15,237 nt of DNA from an uncultured Gammaproteobacteria bacterium. Lineage in GTDB: Bacteria > Pseudomonadota > Gammaproteobacteria > CAJQNE01. Of this stretch, positions 1 to 7,943 are shown in pieces (position 1 is the stretch's first letter; every line of letters begins with the position of its first letter). A program made the translations under genes and the position numbers. The stretch spans positions 1 to 15,237 of the forward strand of contig CAJQNE010000183.1 in NCBI GenBank assembly GCA_905479545.1, given 5' to 3'. The notes under the pieces are model-generated. The model was not told where the DNA came from and did no database searches. It was given only the letters and a program-made list of their open reading frames with translations.

Positions 1-110
1 ACCCGTGCCTCCTGGATACGCAACGCAACCAAATTTTGCACTAGCGCGTACTAAGTTATTGTTATCATTAGTTTATTAACAACCACCAAAAATCACGTCG
101 GTCATTAATT

Positions 111-1856
111 ATGCGCCCACTGCTGTACTCACTGCTACTGCTAGCCGTTGCTTGTGGCGGATCATCGCCAACCGACGAGCCGACTACCACCGATAGTCCG
201 GTATTACCTGAGGTACGCGGTAGCTGTGCAGCAGGTTCTCCGACTTTGATGGCGGGCGACGCTGTTGGTGAAAATGAAGCCAAGCAATACTTTTTAATTC
301 CTTTCGACGTTGATTCCAGTACCCGGCGTATTGAAGTCGGTTACGGCTGGACTGACCAGGCCGCTACCCCCAACCCTAACCCCTTCGATAGTACGACCTT
401 CGATTTAGGCTTATGGGACGAACAAGGTTTTCGCAACGCCGAAGGCTTTCGGGGCTGGTCAGGCAGCCGCGAAGGCCGACTCGATCAAAGTGACGAACCG
501 GTGTGGGTAGAAGCCGGAAGTGCCGCGCGTGGCTATGTCCCCGGCACAATAAACTCCGGTCTTTGGTATCTGGAAATTGGGGCCGGAGCGATTAAGACCG
601 GCGGCGCCGAGTGGTACGCCGAAATAAACTGTCTGGGTACTGACAGCGGTGCAACCTTCACCGCCGACCCGCTGGATAAAGCGTTCACAGCGACCCAGAA
701 CAACCCGGCGTATCCGGGTTGGTATCACGGCGATTTTCACATGCATGGCTTCCACTCCAACAGCGACGGCGTGAAGGCACCCGAAATTATCGCAAATGCT
801 CGCGAAGTGGGGCTCAACGTGTTGTTCTACACCGAATACGTCGTGCCACAACACTGGAACGAACTAGGCGCCGTGCAAGCAGCAAATGACGACGTACTCA
901 TTTACCCGGGCCGGGAAATAATTACTTACTTCGGCCACATTAATACCATCGGCGAAACGCCAAACACCATCGATTACCGTCATGGCCTCGAAGATGTGAC
1001 ACTTGGCGATATTCAACGTGACAGCGTTGCTGAAGGCGCACTGATTCAGATCAACCACCCGACCACTTTCGAGGGACCTGCGTTCGAAAACTTCTGCCGC
1101 GGCTGCGCCTTCGAGCTGGGCGAATCAATCGATTTTAATAAAGTAGATGCGATAGAAGTACAAAACGGCCCGACTGAAACAACTGCCGCTAGTCTTGGCA
1201 TAAGCGGCCCTCCCGGCGCGATGGAAAACCCGTTCTCCGGCACCGCAATAGACTACTGGGAAGCCCGCCTTACCGAAGGTTTCAAGATAACCGCGACCAG
1301 TGGCTCAGACTCCAGGGGCCAGGATAGCAAAACACCCGGCCGTTCCGGTCATGGCTCATCCTCAACGGCGTTATGCGCCAATATAGATGGCAGCGCCGCA
1401 GGCTCAATTAGCCGGGCCAGTGTGGCTGCGGCCATTAAAAATGGTTGTGCTTTTATTAAAACCTATGGAACTAACCACAGCCCACATGTGGAAATGACTA
1501 CCACCGGGCCAAGCGGTGAAGACATTACCTACGGTGGTGCTATTCAAGTTGGCAACACTGAAACAGCATCCATGGCATTGACCATTAGCAACGCTGCTAA
1601 CCAAGTGTTGTATATGATTCAGAACGGTATAGAAATACCGACTGCAGTCACCTGTAACGGCGTGCCGCTAACCAGCCCCGCTGTGATCATGAGCGATAAT
1701 GTGAACTGCAGTACCACCCTCACCCGCGCCCCTAACGGCGACGGACCCCTGGGCACGTTCTGGCGGTTCGACATTAAGCAGCGAGATCCTGCCAGCACTG
1801 TCGCTCCGGTTGAAATACGCACGATAATTGCGAACCCGGTGTTCTTAACCGATTGA
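111..1856 (+). CDS. Lipoprotein with PHP-type metallohydrolase domain (CehA/McbA-like)
   Basis: 581 residues. The N-terminus is a lipoprotein signal: basic R2, hydrophobic core L4-L11, then a lipobox ending A12-V13-A14-C15. G16 at +2 predicts outer-membrane sorting rather than inner-membrane retention. A Ser/Thr/Pro-rich linker and an N-terminal beta-rich region precede a PHP (polymerase and histidinol phosphatase) fold at about residues 205-405. Recognisable motifs are GDFHMHGFHSNSDG (H210, H212, D219), GREI (E269) with H276, the INHP motif (H316), IEVQNG, and GSDSRG (D400). Residues 420-581 look like a beta-sandwich tail. The family binds two or three metals and hydrolyses phosphoesters or related bonds; the substrate here is unknown. 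Two usual metal ligands differ: the TDH/TEH motif reads T241-E242-Y243, and the GSDxH motif ends in R402. No good Shine-Dalgarno precedes the ATG, but the lipobox fixes the start. The gene is monocistronic and convergent with the next one, 22 bases away. The family call is firm; activity is uncertain. Confidence 0.85.
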   Translation: MRPLLYSLLLLAVACGGSSPTDEPTTTDSPVLPEVRGSCAAGSPTLMAGDAVGENEAKQYFLIPFDVDSSTRRIEVGYGWTDQAATPNPNPFDSTTFDLGLWDEQGFRNAEGFRGWSGSREGRLDQSDEPVWVEAGSAARGYVPGTINSGLWYLEIGAGAIKTGGAEWYAEINCLGTDSGATFTADPLDKAFTATQNNPAYPGWYHGDFHMHGFHSNSDGVKAPEIIANAREVGLNVLFYTEYVVPQHWNELGAVQAANDDVLIYPGREIITYFGHINTIGETPNTIDYRHGLEDVTLGDIQRDSVAEGALIQINHPTTFEGPAFENFCRGCAFELGESIDFNKVDAIEVQNGPTETTAASLGISGPPGAMENPFSGTAIDYWEARLTEGFKITATSGSDSRGQDSKTPGRSGHGSSSTALCANIDGSAAGSISRASVAAAIKNGCAFIKTYGTNHSPHVEMTTTGPSGEDITYGGAIQVGNTETASMALTISNAANQVLYMIQNGIEIPTAVTCNGVPLTSPAVIMSDNVNCSTTLTRAPNGDGPLGTFWRFDIKQRDPASTVAPVEIRTIIANPVFLTD

Positions 1857-1878
1857 TCCGTTCAGCGACAAACTAACG

Positions 1879-2688
1879 CTATAAACGAACCGGTTGCTGC
1901 GATACCGCCAGCACCCTTCCCGATCGACTATTCTGCGCTACCACCACCACCCGGAATGGCCCGGTGGTAGCATCAGCAGGTAACTTCAGGGAATCACTAA
2001 TAGACTGGTTTCTAACCACTTTATGCTGGTTAAATACGCGGGCCACTGCATCATGCTTTAGCACCCGCCCGCCGTTCTCGCCAGCTTTAACATCGGTGCT
2101 CACACCATATTGAACCAGCGCGATCGTAACCGTGATGTTTTCGTCAGGTAGCGCGCTCAGGACTGAGTTATCAATGGTCGCGACCACTTCTTCACCATTA
2201 TTCGACAGCGTAGCAGGCAACGGTAACGGCCGGTTTTGCAGTAACTCAGTCCTCATTGCGTCAATGACGTCGAACACTTTCTCAGCCCGACTGCCGACAG
2301 CACCTAGCTTGCCATGTACGACGATTTGCGGTGTGTAAACACCATTATCGTTGGCTAGCTGGCGCGAGTAATTACGCTGTCGCTGCGAAAATTCAGCAGA
2401 AGAATATGGGTCTTTCCAGCCTAACCGATTCCAGTAATCAACGTGTTGAGCCAGACCAATAAGTTCAACCCCGTCAAACGGTTGAGAACTTAATAGTTCA
2501 GACATCAAGCGATCCGCTGGCGGACAGCTAGAGCAACCTTCGGAAGTGAATAACTCCAGCAACATTGGAATTTTCGCGGGTTGTTCAGCATTAACGGGCA
2601 AGCTGAATACCAGTGCTAAAGTCGCGAATGCTGACGCCAATAGTGACCGACATTTCTGCTTGTTCCGGGAAACTTTGTTCGGCTTCAT
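1879..2688 (-). CDS. Secreted DUF1223 thioredoxin-fold protein
   Basis: 269 residues with a clear Sec signal peptide: basic N-terminus rich in Lys/Arg to residue 14, hydrophobic stretch 16-30, and cleavage near V32-N33-A34. The mature protein starts a thioredoxin-like fold with LELFTSEGCSSCPPAD, placing a CxxC pair at C52 and C55. It keeps the DUF1223 hallmarks AQHVDYWNRLGWKDPYS and VYTPQIVVHG. The second half is a beta-rich domain. DUF1223 proteins are exported and of unknown function; the CxxC suggests a periplasmic thiol or redox role, which is inference. The ATG at 2688 is preceded only by a weak AAGAG. It lies 143 bases downstream of the GST gene on the same strand, so co-transcription is possible but not shown. 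Nothing appears truncated. Confidence 0.9.
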   Translation of the reverse strand: MKPNKVSRNKQKCRSLLASAFATLALVFSLPVNAEQPAKIPMLLELFTSEGCSSCPPADRLMSELLSSQPFDGVELIGLAQHVDYWNRLGWKDPYSSAEFSQRQRNYSRQLANDNGVYTPQIVVHGKLGAVGSRAEKVFDVIDAMRTELLQNRPLPLPATLSNNGEEVVATIDNSVLSALPDENITVTIALVQYGVSTDVKAGENGGRVLKHDAVARVFNQHKVVRNQSISDSLKLPADATTGPFRVVVVAQNSRSGRVLAVSQQPVRL

Positions 2689-2831
2689 AAAAAATACTCT
2701 TTAATGATTTCACTCACTATAGGAGCGAATTTCTGTGGGCATCCTTTCATTAGCTCTCAGAATCGTTTATCAAACGCCTGGCGAATGAGCCCACCGGTAT
2801 CACCGAAAAGACAAAACATCCAGCTCGAAAA

Positions 2832-3980
2832 TCAGTTACGCGGCCGGCCTAGCAGTGCCTCCTTGATGCTAAAACGGTGCTTAGCAGGCAATGAACTGCG
2901 CGGCTTGTCGGCCTTCGGAAGTCTTAACTCGTCGTCCATGCCCGAGTCGATAATTTCACCGCGGAGTATGGCCTCACCACCGTAAGGTTGAATCCAAACA
3001 GCTACAATCCTGGCCGACTCATCATCCAGTTCGGCAAAACGGCACTGTAACTGCTGTAGGCACCAGACCCGATAACGCGTTGTGACGGTTTGCCTGAAGC
3101 TGACCGACTTGCCGCTAAAATCAAAACGCTTTTTACCGGCACGCCAGGCTTCAGCGTTCTGTTGCAAATATGGCAAATAATCTGCAGTCAGTCGCGACAG
3201 TAATTGTTGCCATTGCTCGCCTGCCGGCACATTCCAACGCTGCTCTGCCGGCAACCGCCCGGCCTTACAATTCCACAACCGCGCTAACCACTCGTACACC
3301 GCCGGCGCTTCACGCCGCATTACTTCGGCGGGGTCAGGGTCATTGCCAAAGTGACGGAACATCGAACCGAAATAGCCGAAGTCAGCTGCACTCGGGTGGC
3401 TGCCCAGAATATACGGTTGTTTCTCAAATACGCTCTGCAAAAACGCCAGTTCTTGCAAGTACAGGTCACGAACCTCAGCAATATTTTGTCGATCTACGCC
3501 GTCGTTCCACAGCCACTCCTTGCGCTGCCGGGAAGCGTAATAACGACCAAACAACTTGGCTACCAGTGAGCCCATATTTGCGAGCACACCAATGCGCCAG
3601 GCTAACAGCCGTCGTGATGCCGCCTGCTCCCAGCGCCAGTACATCGACGGCCGCCAGAGCCATTCATCGCCGTAGTCTTCCAGTAGCAGCGCCATAAACG
3701 CCAGTGCCGGATCGTCCGGTAAAATCGGCGCTGTGGGATAACGTTGTTCGAACCATTGCATCATCGGGGTGGTATCGAACAGCCATTCGCCGTTGGCACA
3801 CTTCACAGCAGGCACTTTTCGCACGCCCGTGCTGGGATAAATATCGCGATTCATTATCACCATATCGACATCCACCGGGGTATGCGGAATATCTTTGTAA
3901 CGCATATACGCTTCTAACTTGCCACTGAAATAGGACATGTCAGCTTTGTAAACGGTATACGGCGCGTGCTCGTCAATCAT
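2832..3980 (-). CDS. Glutathione S-transferase family protein with long C-terminal extension
   Basis: 382 residues from the ATG at 3980; a TTG two codons upstream (3986) is an equally open start, and neither has a clear ribosome site. Residues 8-85 are a thioredoxin-like GST N-domain: YKADMSYFSGKLEAYMRYK, the cis-proline turn RKVPAV at P57, and a 'DTTPMMQWFEQRYP' helix where the glutathione-binding acidic-Ser/Thr pair normally lies. A helical GST C-domain follows to about residue 245. About 135 more residues have no counterpart in ordinary 200-220 residue GSTs; they are mixed basic/acidic with an 'AEWRAGKKRFDF'-like helix. Longer GST-like proteins of this size exist in Proteobacteria and are functionally uncharacterised. 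The alpha/beta hydrolase gene ends 37 bases upstream on the same strand, so the two probably form an operon. The substrate is unknown; family membership is well supported. Confidence 0.82.
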   Translation of the reverse strand: MIDEHAPYTVYKADMSYFSGKLEAYMRYKDIPHTPVDVDMVIMNRDIYPSTGVRKVPAVKCANGEWLFDTTPMMQWFEQRYPTAPILPDDPALAFMALLLEDYGDEWLWRPSMYWRWEQAASRRLLAWRIGVLANMGSLVAKLFGRYYASRQRKEWLWNDGVDRQNIAEVRDLYLQELAFLQSVFEKQPYILGSHPSAADFGYFGSMFRHFGNDPDPAEVMRREAPAVYEWLARLWNCKAGRLPAEQRWNVPAGEQWQQLLSRLTADYLPYLQQNAEAWRAGKKRFDFSGKSVSFRQTVTTRYRVWCLQQLQCRFAELDDESARIVAVWIQPYGGEAILRGEIIDSGMDDELRLPKADKPRSSLPAKHRFSIKEALLGRPRN

Positions 3981-4017
3981 AAGCAATACGTTAGTGCAGC
4001 AAAATAAAACTGACTGT

Positions 4018-4911
4018 TCATAACTGCTGCCGTATCCAATCGGCGATTTTAGGCGTTAAACCGTCTGGTTTTTTTACCCATGTCATATGGTTTACCTTGG
4101 GCACTGCAATCTCGTCGCCGGATAAATGCCAGTGCTCAACTTTTGCCGCCTTCAGTTTATCCAGCAAGTTTTGCACGGCTGCCCGCGGCGCAAAAATATC
4201 GGTGGTAAAGGAAATACCCAACACTGGCTTGGGTTGGCTGGCAAGCAGCATTTCGTAATCATGCTCAGTATCGGCAAGGTCATAACGGCCGGATAGCGCT
4301 TGCCGTCCCCAATCCTGCATCACACCTTTCGCCTCGGTTCCGCCAAAACCCAGCTTTTTGCCGGGAAAGTAACCCAGGGTCACGGCTGCGCTTCGGTAAA
4401 ACTGTGTCGCGGTGCACAACATATAACGTTGTGCACCGCTCCAGCCCTTATAGTAAACCGAGCAGCAAGCGGCCAGAATTAATCCATGAGCTGCATCCGG
4501 GTTTGCGCTGAGGTACAGCGCTTCCATCTGCCCGCCGAGGCTGTGGCCAAGCAGAAATAGTGGGTTGTCGGGGTAGCGGTTTTTTAGCGTTGCGATAATA
4601 ACCGGCAGATCTATTTCAATATGGTGCCGATAACTGAAGTTGGTCGCTTTGGAGGCTCGTACCGAACTATGCCCTAAGCCTCTGAGATCACAACAGGCAG
4701 CAATAAACCCCTGTTTAGCGAAAGACTCCAATAGCGGACAGTAATATTTTGCCGGCACGCCCATCGCCGGATAAATGAACACTAGCGGTGTATCGGACAG
4801 GGAACTGACCGGCGTACAAACGCTCAAACTATTGCGGCTGCCATCATCATTGTTAATGGGATAGTCGGTAAATGAGTATTCGGGTTCGGTGGTATCCAAG
4901 TTAAATTCCAA
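4018..4911 (-). CDS. Alpha/beta hydrolase (serine hydrolase)
   Basis: 297 residues, a complete alpha/beta-hydrolase fold. The nucleophile elbow is GHSLGG with Ser124. The putative oxyanion segment is IYPAMGVPAKYY near residues 46-57, and CDLRGLGHS (73-82) is the usual strand-4 turn. D238 in TTDIFAP and H275 in VNHMTW fit the acid and the catalytic histidine. There is no signal peptide, so it is cytoplasmic. The start is a TTG at 4911: a stop codon (TAA) lies immediately upstream in frame, and the next in-frame ATG is M50, inside the oxyanion strand. Either TTG or a rarer codon must therefore be used. The family includes esterases and lysophospholipases, and the substrate cannot be read from sequence. 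It is probably transcribed with the long GST gene just downstream. The upstream region is shared with the divergent YHS gene. Confidence 0.88.
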   Translation of the reverse strand: MEFNLDTTEPEYSFTDYPINNDDGSRNSLSVCTPVSSLSDTPLVFIYPAMGVPAKYYCPLLESFAKQGFIAACCDLRGLGHSSVRASKATNFSYRHHIEIDLPVIIATLKNRYPDNPLFLLGHSLGGQMEALYLSANPDAAHGLILAACCSVYYKGWSGAQRYMLCTATQFYRSAAVTLGYFPGKKLGFGGTEAKGVMQDWGRQALSGRYDLADTEHDYEMLLASQPKPVLGISFTTDIFAPRAAVQNLLDKLKAAKVEHWHLSGDEIAVPKVNHMTWVKKPDGLTPKIADWIRQQL

Positions 4912-5094
4912 TTATTGCTATGTAAAAACGAAGACTATGTAACCCAAGGTGCATTTTTTGAAAGAATCAGCGCCCTGCCCGAGTCTTAAAAGATGAATAC
5001 CAACTTGGTGCTGGCTCGGTATTATTGCTGCAACTGCTGCAGTAACGTCCGCGCGTCACATCGCTGCCTATTTTTAACCTTACGGAGAAATTTC

Positions 5095-5595
5095 ATGCAG
5101 AACATTATCAACCACCCCGCCCGCATTGTTATGGCCGCACTGTTTGCGCTAACTGCCATTTCGACCAGCTTTGCCGCAGACATGAACAAAGCTGAAGGCG
5201 AAGTGAATACTAAAATTTATACCGGCTGGCTCAGTGACGTTGCAATCAGTGGCTACGACCCGGTTGCTTACTTCACCGAAGGCAAACCAACCAAAGGTAA
5301 AGACGATTTTTCCTACGAATGGGCTGATGCCACCTGGAAATTTGCCTCCTCCGGCAACCGTGATTTATTTGCAGCGAACCCAAGCAAATATGCACCCCAG
5401 TACGGCGGCCACTGCGCTTGGGCCATTGCCGCTAAAGACGACTTAGTAAAAGTTAACCCGAAATACTGGGCGATTGTGGATGACAAGCTGTATCTGAACT
5501 ATAGCGCGGGCGTGCAGGAAGACTGGAATAAAGACCGCTCCGGCTTCATTGTGTCGGGCGACAGCAACTGGAGCGGTAAAGGGTATTCTCAATAG
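5095..5595 (+). CDS. Exported YHS domain-containing protein
   Basis: 166 residues from the ATG at 5095, chosen because ACGGAGAAA sits 6-9 bases upstream and translation begins directly with a signal peptide (core I11-A21, cleavage near S25-F26-A27). The mature protein carries a YHS-type domain: ISGYDPVAYFTEGKP (51-65), a TWKFAS strand, then FAANPSKYAPQYGGHCAWA with Cys107. The pattern matches the periplasmic 'YHS domain-containing (seleno)protein' family; here the relevant position is an ordinary TGC cysteine. YHS domains are proposed metal-binding modules, and the function of this exported group is not established. The DUF72 coding frame begins about 29 bases after the stop with no terminator between them, so the two are likely co-transcribed. 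The open frame extends upstream to 4993 without a ribosome site and is not used here. Confidence 0.9.
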   Translation: MQNIINHPARIVMAALFALTAISTSFAADMNKAEGEVNTKIYTGWLSDVAISGYDPVAYFTEGKPTKGKDDFSYEWADATWKFASSGNRDLFAANPSKYAPQYGGHCAWAIAAKDDLVKVNPKYWAIVDDKLYLNYSAGVQEDWNKDRSGFIVSGDSNWSGKGYSQ

Positions 5596-5624
5596 CCTCC
5601 CTCTAAATTATTAGTGTGAATTGA

Positions 5625-6575
5625 ATTAACGATTTATTCGCCGACCAATTTGCCGAACTGGTAGAAGCCGCGCCGCCGATTGCTGAGCATGAGCAATGGG
5701 CGGCGCGGCTTTCTCCGTTATTGCGGCTGGGCACTGCCAGCTGGAGCTACCCTGGTTGGGCGTCGACCGTGTGGAAACACAGCGAATACGATTCAAAGTT
5801 ATTGTCACGCTTCGGCCTAAGCGCTTATTCGCAGCACCCATTGTTAGACGCTGTGGAAATTGACCACAGCTGGTACAAACCCCCGACCCAGTCGCAGTAC
5901 CAAGACTATGCGACCCGGTTGCCTGTCGGGTTTTCAATGCTGGCGAAAACGTTTCGGGATATCACGCTGCCCGGTAGCGCTGTCTATTTGAATGCCGGCT
6001 ACTTCCGAGAGCACTGTCTATTACCTTTCACTCAAGGCTTAGCAGGCCATGCCGGGCCGTTGCTGCTTGCTTTTCAGGCAGGATCTATTACCGGGCCACC
6101 TGAAAATTTTTTAGCACAGCTGAGTGAATTTCTGCATGAAATACCCAGCGATGAACGTCTGCGCGCACGGCTAACGTTGGAAGTACGAGTACCCAGCCTG
6201 CTATCAAGCCATCACCGGGATGCTTATTGCCGACTACTGAACGATTTCAGCATCGCCCACAGCTTTATTCATCACCCCAGTATGCCGCCAATCATCGACC
6301 AGGCACGCGCTTTATCTGCGGTTCGCCAGCCATGGCTGGTAGTGCGCTGGATGTTGCGCCATGGAATGACCCACGATGAAGCCAGACGCAGGTATTCACC
6401 TTTCAGCGCGATTCAGACTGAAGACGTCCTGACCCGCAAAGTTATCGTAGCGCTGGTTAAGAAAGCGATTACCTCTAACCGTCGTGCGTGGGTAATAGCG
6501 GGCAATAAAGCCGAAGGCTGTGCACCAGCAAGCCTCTTTCATATTGCCAAGCTATTGGCAGATTCTGCGCAATAA
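5625..6575 (+). CDS. DUF72 (YecE-like) domain protein, probable non-ATG start
   Basis: DUF72 proteins have a TIM-barrel-like fold and unknown biochemical role. Diagnostic motifs are LRLGTASWSYPGW at the N-side, YSQHPLLDAVEIDHSWYKPP, MLAKTFRDIT, and LVVRWMLRHGMTHDEA. The first standard start codon in frame is TTG at 5721, but it falls only two codons before the conserved GTASWSYPGW strand. The frame stays open upstream to a TGA at 5622 and reads INDLFADQFAELVEAA..., which looks coding and like N-termini seen in relatives. I therefore give the frame from ATT at 5625, a rare but known initiator, for 316 residues. A conservative annotation would be 5721-6575 (284 residues). A GTG at 5616 is in the same frame but is cut off by the TGA. 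A hairpin terminator follows two bases after the stop. Confidence 0.78.
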   Translation: MNDLFADQFAELVEAAPPIAEHEQWAARLSPLLRLGTASWSYPGWASTVWKHSEYDSKLLSRFGLSAYSQHPLLDAVEIDHSWYKPPTQSQYQDYATRLPVGFSMLAKTFRDITLPGSAVYLNAGYFREHCLLPFTQGLAGHAGPLLLAFQAGSITGPPENFLAQLSEFLHEIPSDERLRARLTLEVRVPSLLSSHHRDAYCRLLNDFSIAHSFIHHPSMPPIIDQARALSAVRQPWLVVRWMLRHGMTHDEARRRYSPFSAIQTEDVLTRKVIVALVKKAITSNRRAWVIAGNKAEGCAPASLFHIAKLLADSAQ

Positions 6576-6576
6576 A

Positions 6577-6607
6577 AAACCCTCCAACGCAGGGCGAAGG
6601 AGGGTTT
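6577..6607. terminator. Bidirectional rho-independent terminator
   Basis: A 9-bp stem, AAACCCTCC (6577-6585) with GGAGGGTTT (6599-6607), around a 13-base loop. On the minus strand the stem runs into six T residues, giving a good terminator for the DUF2853 gene, whose stop is 28 bases away. On the plus strand it starts just after the DUF72 stop and is followed by a weaker T-run. It separates two convergent transcripts. Confidence 0.85.
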
Positions 6608-6635
6608 CTGTTACGACTTATCCGATACGACTAAC

Positions 6636-6950
6636 TTAGGCAAATACCGACAGCTGGTCGGTGTTTTCGGCGACAAGGTAGTAGAACGTCACACGAGACT
6701 TTTGTCGTGAGGCCGCCATTTTTTTACACACATCAGCGAGTACGGTGTCTTTTTTAGCTTCATCCGTCATGCCCAGCTTTTTGGTCATAAAACCTTTCTT
6801 TACGCGATCTAATTCAGCCTGGTCGCTGCAAGACACTAACGAAGAGTCTCTGTTTCGCAGGGCTATGCCCAAGTGCTTAACGATTTTTTCAACAACGGCT
6901 TCATCTACGTTACTGGCGTACTTCTTAACATCGGCCAAATAATCTGTCAT
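6636..6950 (-). CDS. DUF2853 family protein
   Basis: A 104-residue cytoplasmic protein, mostly helical and lysine-rich. It matches the DUF2853 layout: an N-terminal helix MTDYLADVKKYA, a central FMTKKLGM turn (around residues 54-61) and a C-terminal SRVTFYYLVAE strand/helix. Family members have about this length and no known function. The start is well defined: TTAGGAGA lies about nine bases upstream of the ATG. It stands alone, with a terminator downstream and a 245-base upstream region that contains an imperfect hairpin (6995-7022). No signal peptide or membrane segment is visible. Confidence 0.85.
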   Translation of the reverse strand: MTDYLADVKKYASNVDEAVVEKIVKHLGIALRNRDSSLVSCSDQAELDRVKKGFMTKKLGMTDEAKKDTVLADVCKKMAASRQKSRVTFYYLVAENTDQLSVFA

Positions 6951-6994
6951 TTCGGGAGTCTCCTAAGACTTTACGGCCGGGTACGGCCCAAGGT

Positions 6995-7022
6995 GCGTAG
7001 CGGTTCATCCTGAACACTACGC
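6995..7022. promoter_or_regulatory. Imperfect hairpin upstream of the DUF2853 gene
   Basis: GCGTAG (6995-7000) pairs with CTACGC (7017-7022), and GTTCA (7003-7007) pairs with TGAAC (7011-7015) around a three-base loop. A small internal bulge lies between the two stems. It sits about 45 bases before the DUF2853 ATG and lacks a T-run, so it is not an ordinary terminator. It could be an operator dyad or a 5'-UTR hairpin; this is inferred from symmetry alone. Confidence 0.4.
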
Positions 7023-7039
7023 GTTACAAAATTATTGCA
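7022..7039 (+). repeat. Copy 1 of an 18-base intergenic repeat
   Basis: CGTTACAAAATTATTGCA. The same 18 bases recur with one mismatch at 13853-13870, also in a non-coding gap and in the same orientation. This copy abuts the hairpin upstream of the DUF2853 gene. It may be a shared binding site or chance similarity. Confidence 0.3.
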
Positions 7040-7195
7040 CTGTTGCGATACGTGCCAAGCCTGTACGCAGGAAATAGCACTGGATTGATTCTAGCCGACA
7101 AATCAGCGATTTCAACAGCAGGCAGGAATTCAGCAACAAGTTTTCAATACGACACATTCTATCTGTCGGCTCAGCCACAAAAGACGCCCTTCAGG

Positions 7196-7858
7196 CTATT
7201 GCCCGCCCTTTGCTAAAGCAGCCTGATAAGCAGGTCTGGCGTGAATAGTTTGCACAAAACGGGCGACTGCCGGATAACGCTCAGACATGCCTTTGCTGAC
7301 CACGGCTTCACAGGGGAAAATCATCATAAAATCAGCGCCCGTCAGCATTTTGCCAGCGAAGAATTCATTTTCTTGCAACTGCTCATTCATTAGAGAAAAT
7401 TGACCGGTAAGCGTTGGGTTCAAATAGACTTGCCCCACTTTGGCAACGATCGCTTTGGTAATGGGGCGAATCAAAGCTGGCACGGGCTTTTTAGTAATCT
7501 GCTCCATAATCAGACTCGTCACCATGGTAGCGGCCACAGAACCTTCGGCAAAGTGCATCCAGTACCGGTAACTCATCCAATCATCAGTGTTTCGTTCCGG
7601 CAAAAACTGGTGACCGTAAGCTTCAATCAGATACTCAACAATATTGCCAGATTCGGCGATAACCTGATCCACGCCGCTGGCGTCATCAGTAATTACCGGC
7701 GACTTACCCAATGGATGAACGTCGAGCAACGACTGTGGAGCCAGGTTGGTCTTTTTATCGCGTTTATAGCGCTTAATTTCGTAGTCGACGCCCAGTTCTT
7801 CCAGTAACCAAACTATGCGCTGAGATCGTGAGTGTTCAAGGTGGTGGACGGTGATCAT
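7196..7858 (-). CDS. Glutathione S-transferase
   Basis: 220 residues, the standard length for a bacterial GST. The thioredoxin-like N-domain (1-80) begins MITVHHLEHSRSQRIVWLLE with candidate catalytic Ser10 or Ser12. The cis-proline is in GKSPVI (P54), and the glutathione gamma-Glu site is ESGNIVEYL (E69-S70). The all-helical C-domain (90-220) includes the LTGADFMMIFP segment with the N-capping Asp conserved in GSTs. It is a cytosolic detoxification or peroxide-handling enzyme; the electrophilic substrate is unknown. The ATG at 7858 has only a weak GGAA upstream. It lies 85 bases downstream of the yceH-like gene on the same strand. It is unrelated in length to the 382-residue GST at 2832-3980, so the window holds two distinct GST types. 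Confidence 0.92.
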   Translation of the reverse strand: MITVHHLEHSRSQRIVWLLEELGVDYEIKRYKRDKKTNLAPQSLLDVHPLGKSPVITDDASGVDQVIAESGNIVEYLIEAYGHQFLPERNTDDWMSYRYWMHFAEGSVAATMVTSLIMEQITKKPVPALIRPITKAIVAKVGQVYLNPTLTGQFSLMNEQLQENEFFAGKMLTGADFMMIFPCEAVVSKGMSERYPAVARFVQTIHARPAYQAALAKGGQ

Positions 7859-7943
7859 TTAAACGGGTTCCATCGCTTAGAAAACGCGCAGCCTGACGCC
7901 ATTAGCCTGCAACGTCTATGGCATCAAAATTAACCGGGGGAGT

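Noticed and set aside
3170..3697. 175-codon plus-strand open frame inside the long GST gene
   Set aside because: It is low-complexity Ala/Thr/Arg with no motif, opposite a clear GST.
4993..5094. Cys-rich N-terminal extension of the YHS gene (34 residues)
   Set aside because: There is no ribosome site before 4993, and a good one precedes 5095, where a normal signal peptide begins.
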